Both the position numbers and the translations under genes were made by a program. Below are positions 62,501-64,000 of a stretch of DNA of 64,000 bases, piece by piece. The notes under the pieces are model-generated. The model saw nothing but the letters and a program-made list of their open reading frames with translations. It ran no database searches and had not been told where the DNA came from. Each line of letters begins with the position of its first letter. Positions within the stretch are counted from its first letter, which is position 1. The stretch lies in the NCBI GenBank assembly GCA_030710605.1, contig CP092880.1:3936981-4000980 (forward strand), written 5' to 3'. Source of the DNA: Cordylochernes scorpioides (taxonomy: Eukaryota; Arthropoda; Arachnida; Pseudoscorpiones; Chernetidae).

Positions 62501-63951
62501 CATCTAAGAATGAATTCTTCTTCTTTTTTTTTATCTCGAATCAATCTCATCTTAAACTGGACTGAAGATAGGAAACCTGGGCTCAAAAACCTAGCAGACC
62601 ATTTATAAATTCAATTGTTAATCTATCGATAAAAATTTGTAACATCAAATTTACTGGCAATGTGTTCTTCTTCTTTCTTATCTCCACTCAATCATATTAA
62701 GGTATCAAGCTTGCAAAGCTTGTTGATTGTGTCTGTCGGGGAAGAGTAGAGCTCATCAATGGATAAGTCAATACAGTCAATAGTGTATGGCAATGTGTTT
62801 CTTTTTAATTATATTGTAGCGAAGCATTTATTATTTTACACTAGTATTAACAGAGTATCATTTTTTATGTTTATATTTTACTACTCTGTAAACTTCCCTC
62901 ATTCCTTATCTTTTGTTTATCTTTCATAGTTTGTTCTTGTCTTAAATAAATTGCTGTCTCATCCTGAAGTTTGTCTTCCCTAATTTTCCACGTAGCAATA
63001 TCCTCAATTTGGATCCTTTCATCCAATAACTTATATCGTTGCAGTAAGATCTGTAGAGATCATATTTAATGATATTATTAAAAAGAAATGTGTTGGTAGT
63101 AAATTTGTTACAAATTTTATCTAGCAGACCATGTTGAGAATACCCAGGAACAGGTGCAATCTCTTTCCATGTCCAACAGGAAGCAATGTTCTTCATCTTC
63201 TTCTTTCTTATCTCCACACTGGGTGAAGTAGAATGTGTCTGCCTTTGTCATTAAGACTGGGAGCACTACTCAGTGGTAGGCCGACTTAGCTCCAAAAGAA
63301 ATGGCCGTCTCTGACATGAGGAACAGACGCCATGTACAGCCGCTCCTAACATGGAGTACAAACGCTGCTCATCCTGTATCCCTGGATTAGGAGCCCTTAT
63401 AGGATACTATCAGCCGGGCCAGCTGAGCCTAGGTTTTTTAGTGAGCTTGTTACTGCTCCCCCTCCTCCTTTTTCATCCGGGCTTGGGACCAGCAAGGGTG
63501 GAGTTTCAGGAAGCAATGACAACTGTCACTGGAAGGATAGAAACATGCTTACCTCTGATGACATAGAGGTCCAGAGCTCTGAGCATCTTCTCCACAGCTG
63601 ACTGACGAGATTCTCCGTAGCTTATGAGCTGGTGACAGAGCCGTGTGATATCATCTACCATGATAAATGGCACAATGATAGTTCACCTACCTTACAGATC
63701 ATAGGGTCGTAGTAAATGCTGATCTCCATGCCCTCCTTGATGCCACTGTCACACCGGATCTACATTTGGAACATGGCGGAGCACTGAGGGAGAGTGACCC
63801 ACCTGGTCTAATTGCAAAGGTTCGATGTACTTGTAGAGCCTGCCGATGGAAGGTAGACCAAAGTTCTTGAAAGGGTCCTCGGCATAGACGCGAGATTCAA
63901 TGGCCCATCCCTTGAGAGGGACATCGGACTGACTCAGCTTGAGAGGATGGC
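50356..63951 (-). CDS. PCCA: Propionyl-CoA carboxylase alpha subunit, copy B (3' part, 10 exons)
   Basis: The product is the biotin subunit of mitochondrial propionyl-CoA carboxylase. It uses ATP and bicarbonate to carboxylate biotin, which the beta subunit then uses to make methylmalonyl-CoA. Exons in transcription order: 63803-63951, 63691-63759, 63553-63628, 61041-61151, 60149-60257, 59988-60096, 58083-58268, 57966-58031, 52761-52835, 50356-50502. All have AG acceptors and GT donors, and all phases agree, giving 364 residues and a TAA stop. The visible order is the end of the biotin-carboxylase domain (RVYAEDP, SIYYDPM), the linker domain, then the biotinyl domain with EAMKMQ, whose lysine carries biotin. 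The N-terminal half lies right of base 64,000. Pyruvate and methylcrotonyl carboxylases are less likely: the GLPSIGRL stretch and the linker fit PCCA. Introns are full of SINEs, HHR-like repeats and minisatellites. Confidence 0.88.
50640..50740 (+). mobile_element. SINE 3' fragment
   Basis: CACATTTGTAAGTGCAAAAG to CTACTACCCACCAT; joined to a family A repeat. Confidence 0.55.
50741..51150 (+). repeat. Tandem array of HHR-like family A monomers
   Basis: One inverted core (near 50780-50815) is followed by four direct monomers with CTGAAGA at 50832, 50912, 50988 and 51069, a period of 76-81 bp. Each has CTGAAGAT, stem GGTAACA/TGTTACC, loop ACGC or ATGC, and GAAAC. The triplets after it are GTC, GTC, GCC and GTT. 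The monomer spans the CATTCAGTACTTTTGT and TATTTATTTGGATTTGGTCT blocks. Confidence 0.8.
51296..51600 (+). repeat. Family C repeat
   Basis: Ends GATAAGAAAGAAGAAGAG. Confidence 0.6.
51785..52025. repeat. HHR-like family A repeat, degenerate
   Basis: Core CTGAAGATGGTAGCAATG with partly compensated stem (GGTAGC/GCTACC), but GAAA is lost (AAAAACC). Confidence 0.5.
52100..52756 (+). repeat. 85-bp minisatellite, about 8 units
   Basis: Units CCATCAACAAGCTCTACAAG, CTTGATACCCTGATATGATT, GAGTGGAGATAAGAAAGAAG and AAGACACATCCCCAGCAGAC. The last unit ends at the splice donor of the PCCA biotinyl exon. Single inverted units occur at 8905 and 62690. Confidence 0.9.
52761..52835 (-). CDS. PCCA: PCCA-B biotinyl-domain exon 1
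   Basis: 75 bp, 25 codons, [17 protein letters not shown] to KPGDT, the first half of the biotinyl (BCCP-like) barrel with the APMPG turn. The donor GTAAGT lies directly against the 85-bp minisatellite to its left. Confidence 0.9.
53043..53201 (+). mobile_element. LINE fragment, ORF2 C-terminus
   Basis: 53 codons: [20 protein letters not shown] then [19 protein letters not shown] to VIRM and TAA (53199-53201). A CX2C...H knuckle as in non-LTR ORF2 ends. The 3' UTR ends CATGGACAAGACAACACAAC. A related piece lies inverted at about 7400-7460. Confidence 0.55.
53282..54046 (+). mobile_element. Mariner-like MITE with tandemly amplified left end
   Basis: About five copies of a roughly 80-bp unit (CTCATGGACAAAACTTAAGG, AAGTTGTACCTTTTAGCATG, TATATCGGAATTCAGACAAT) lead into the MITE interior and right end (TTTAGTTTTGTCCATGAGGG) at 54046. 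A further left end lies at 52981. A SINE is nested in the last units. Confidence 0.75.
53564..53873 (+). mobile_element. tRNA-derived SINE with 14-bp target duplication
   Basis: 310 bp, flanked by AGCATGTATATCGG (53550-53563, 53874-53887), which fixes both ends: head GGGGTCGGTGGAAGGCTGG with B box GGTTCGATCCC, body CCAACCCCACCAGCGAG, palindromic tail, end GGGATAAGC plus A run. Best reference copy in the window. Confidence 0.82.
54093..54220 (+). repeat. Family A monomer with 3' tail
   Basis: Single HHR-like core (CTGAAGATGG, GAAACCTC), then TATTTATTTGG, ATTACCTTGTG and the tail TTATAATCTATAATCCAAAT. Confidence 0.65.
54515..54816 (-). mobile_element. tRNA-derived SINE
   Basis: Complete, inverted: head with GGTTCGATTCCCGC at the right, T-rich tail at the left. 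It is inserted in a palindromic AT-rich repeat (GTCCTTACTG / CAGTAAGGAC) spanning 54410-54860. Confidence 0.7.
54941..55250 (+). mobile_element. tRNA-derived SINE
   Basis: Complete copy with flanking AGATAATCATA-like duplication (AAGATAATCATAG / AAGATAATCATAA). Confidence 0.75.
55588..55744 (-). mobile_element. SINE 3' part, inverted
   Basis: Tail and half body; flanked by CAGGAAAAAGAG on both sides (55571 and 55744), a target duplication showing 5' truncation at insertion. Confidence 0.68.
55865..56078. repeat. Long hairpin element
   Basis: Arms of about 95 bp: TATTGGATCATTCTGCTTAT to AGGACAG pairs with CTGTCCTAAAAG to GATCCAATA around a short loop near 55960-55980. Foldback MITE by structure. 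Confidence 0.75.
56354..56655 (+). mobile_element. tRNA-derived SINE, diverged
   Basis: Head mutated at the B box (AACAAATCCCAC); body and tail normal. Confidence 0.6.
56813..57268. repeat. HHR-like family A fold-back repeat, full length
   Basis: Tail, left arm with inverted core (56880-56925), palindromic centre (AGAAACACAGAATA, ATTCTGAGTTTCTC), right arm with core CTGAAGATGG at 57192 and GAAACGTCAC. Confidence 0.7.
57315..57815 (+). pseudogene. LINE-like ORF2 C-terminal fragment
   Basis: 166-residue open frame on the plus strand, GC-rich unlike its surroundings. The part from [15 protein letters not shown] has the knuckle [16 protein letters not shown] (CX2C...H), then [19 protein letters not shown] and [17 protein letters not shown]. 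This looks like the end of a non-LTR retrotransposon ORF2. The first 40 residues may be out of the original frame. No full element around it. The family assignment is by pattern, not by search. Confidence 0.5.
57966..58031 (-). CDS. PCCA: PCCA-B exon [14 protein letters not shown]
   Basis: 66 bp, 22 codons, phase 0, GTCAGT donor. It links the linker domain to the biotinyl domain. Confidence 0.85.
58083..58268 (-). CDS. PCCA: PCCA-B linker exon, 62 codons
   Basis: 186 bp, phase 0 at both ends, donor GTAAGT. It encodes [18 protein letters not shown] through [17 protein letters not shown] to FLGTQ. This is the intact counterpart of the frameshifted copy A exon at 2082-2269. Confidence 0.87.
58340..58784. 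repeat. HHR-like family A fold-back repeat (copy B ortholog)
   Basis: Orthologous to 2339-3003 but without the nested TA-MITE. Cores near 58410 (minus, GTTTC lost) and 58708 (plus, ACGGAAATGTC). Confidence 0.68.
58933..59240 (+). repeat. Family C repeat
   Basis: Orthologous to 3141-3457. Confidence 0.6.
59300..59415 (-). mobile_element. SINE 3' fragment
   Basis: Orthologous to 3497-3622. Confidence 0.5.
59480..59640 (+). repeat. Single unit of the 143-bp repeat
   Basis: One diverged unit where copy A has about seven. Confidence 0.75.
59642..59948 (-). mobile_element. tRNA-derived SINE (copy B ortholog)
   Basis: Orthologous to 4703-5005, same insertion point. Confidence 0.7.
59988..60096 (-). 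CDS. PCCA: PCCA-B linker exon with ITNWDLQV
   Basis: 109 bp; the acceptor TGTGACAG gives phase 1 entry after GGSA. It encodes [16 protein letters not shown] and ends PSPSSFK, phase 0, donor GTAACC. Confidence 0.83.
60149..60257 (-). CDS. PCCA: PCCA-B linker exon HSISTQEKN
   Basis: 109 bp. The TTCTAG acceptor was chosen because it restores phase after FKG; the internal CTCAG acceptor does not. It encodes [17 protein letters not shown], the start of the linker domain. Donor GTAAGT. Confidence 0.85.
60352..60642. repeat. HHR-like family A repeat
   Basis: Inverted core at 60395-60430, short centre, direct core CTGAAGATGG at 60533 with GAAACGTC, and the AATCCAAATTGTGCC tail. Confidence 0.7.
60668..60845. 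repeat. Family A fragment joined to a SINE 3' fragment
   Basis: Same composite as 5958-6141 in copy A. Confidence 0.55.
61041..61151 (-). CDS. PCCA: PCCA-B exon VTHNIPLL to GFKG
   Basis: 111 bp, in phase 2, out phase 1, donor GTGAGT. It encodes [12 protein letters not shown] and ends at FPTGFKG, the end of the biotin-carboxylase domain. Confidence 0.9.
61216..61530 (+). repeat. Family C repeat
   Basis: Orthologous to 7996-8310. Confidence 0.6.
61584..61722. mobile_element. Short family A element with 11-bp target duplication, absent from copy A
   Basis: Flanked by TCATATAGTTA at 61573-61583 and 61723-61733. The orthologous site in copy A (8345-8365) is uninterrupted. The element is a near-palindrome of the tail and TAATAAGACC arms with the HHR core lost. 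Confidence 0.8.
61930..62560 (+). repeat. Expanded TCTTATCTCCACTCAATC repeat
   Basis: Alternating units of CAATCATCTAAGACTGGGTT and ATCTTCTTCTTTCTTATC; about 600 bp against about 200 bp in copy A. Confidence 0.7.
62561..63189. other. Intronic sequence conserved with copy A
   Basis: Orthologous to 8791-9430; no gene recognised. Confidence 0.5.
63190..63500 (-). repeat. Family C repeat, inverted
   Basis: Orthologous to 9435-9740. Confidence 0.6.
63553..63628 (-). CDS. PCCA: PCCA-B exon LISYGESR to YVIRG
   Basis: 76 bp, in phase 0, out phase 1, donor GTAAGC. It encodes the C-domain helix that follows the YYDPM motif. Confidence 0.88.
63691..63759 (-). CDS. PCCA: PCCA-B exon with SIYYDPM motif
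   Basis: 69 bp, 23 codons, AG acceptor and GTAGGT donor. It encodes [10 protein letters not shown] to YYDPMICK, the conserved active-site-side strand of biotin carboxylases. Confidence 0.9.
63803..63951 (-). CDS. PCCA: PCCA-B exon, biotin-carboxylase C-terminal part
   Basis: 149 bp, entering in phase 2 and leaving in phase 0 (donor GTGGGT). It encodes GHPLKLSQ to QLDQ and includes [10 protein letters not shown], a conserved motif of the biotin-carboxylase C-domain. The 49 bp to the right, up to the window edge, are intron. Confidence 0.9.
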
Positions 63952-64000
63952 CTGAGGGAGAGTCCAGTGAGGCAAGTGGAGTGTGGAGTAGCCGGCTACG

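Overview
This is a metazoan nuclear window, most likely from an invertebrate. It has small GT-AG exons in long introns, eukaryotic tRNA genes with pol III terminators, and dense, nested retrotransposons and MITEs in an AT-rich background. I cannot name the species. The only host protein gene I recognise is the alpha (biotin) subunit of propionyl-CoA carboxylase (PCCA), present twice on the minus strand. Copy B (50,356 to beyond 64,000) has ten intact exons in the window, all joining in frame and ending with the biotin-lysine exon and stop codon. Copy A (1,958-14,424) has eleven exons homologous to copy B and to the exons just upstream of it. It carries a 2-nt insertion frameshift, no visible 5' exons, and its last two exons would lie left of base 1. 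The introns of A and B are homologous, so each serves as an empty-site control for insertions in the other.

Between the two PCCA copies lie tRNA-Gly and tRNA-Leu genes (15.7-16.7 kb) and two related Ty3/gypsy elements on the minus strand. Gypsy-1 is 17,226-22,403 and looks intact. Gypsy-2 is 23,723-28,907 and has one frameshift in pol. In both, gag starts inside the 5' LTR, pol ends inside the 3' LTR, and pol follows gag through a TTTAAAC -1 slippery site at the gag stop codon. A tRNA-Pro gene follows at 29.1 kb. From 30,044 to about 49,020 there is a macro-tandem repeat of 7.4-7.9 kb units. Each unit has a conserved 1.8-kb segment and a 76-bp satellite built from the end of a pogo-like MITE. 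The first two units also carry an internally deleted BEL/Pao element with a 20-bp minisatellite, and a tRNA-Pro 3' half.

The hidden system is a set of hammerhead ribozymes (HHR) in dispersed repeats. Three independent type I motifs have a complete core and paired stems: 29,461-29,520 (+), 6,546-6,600 (+) and 22,901-22,950 (-). A fourth, very abundant family of fold-back repeats carries an HHR-like core with one extra nucleotide. It includes a head-to-tail array of four monomers at 50.8-51.1 kb, has a 3' tail, and makes 11-13-bp target duplications. A Penelope-like reverse transcriptase fragment lies at 49,283-49,666 (-). Together these suggest non-autonomous Penelope-like or retrozyme-like RNA elements that used self-cleavage. 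Other content includes a tRNA-derived SINE with a palindromic tail, 3' ends of several LINE families recognised by their C-terminal zinc knuckles, TA-target MITEs and several minisatellites.
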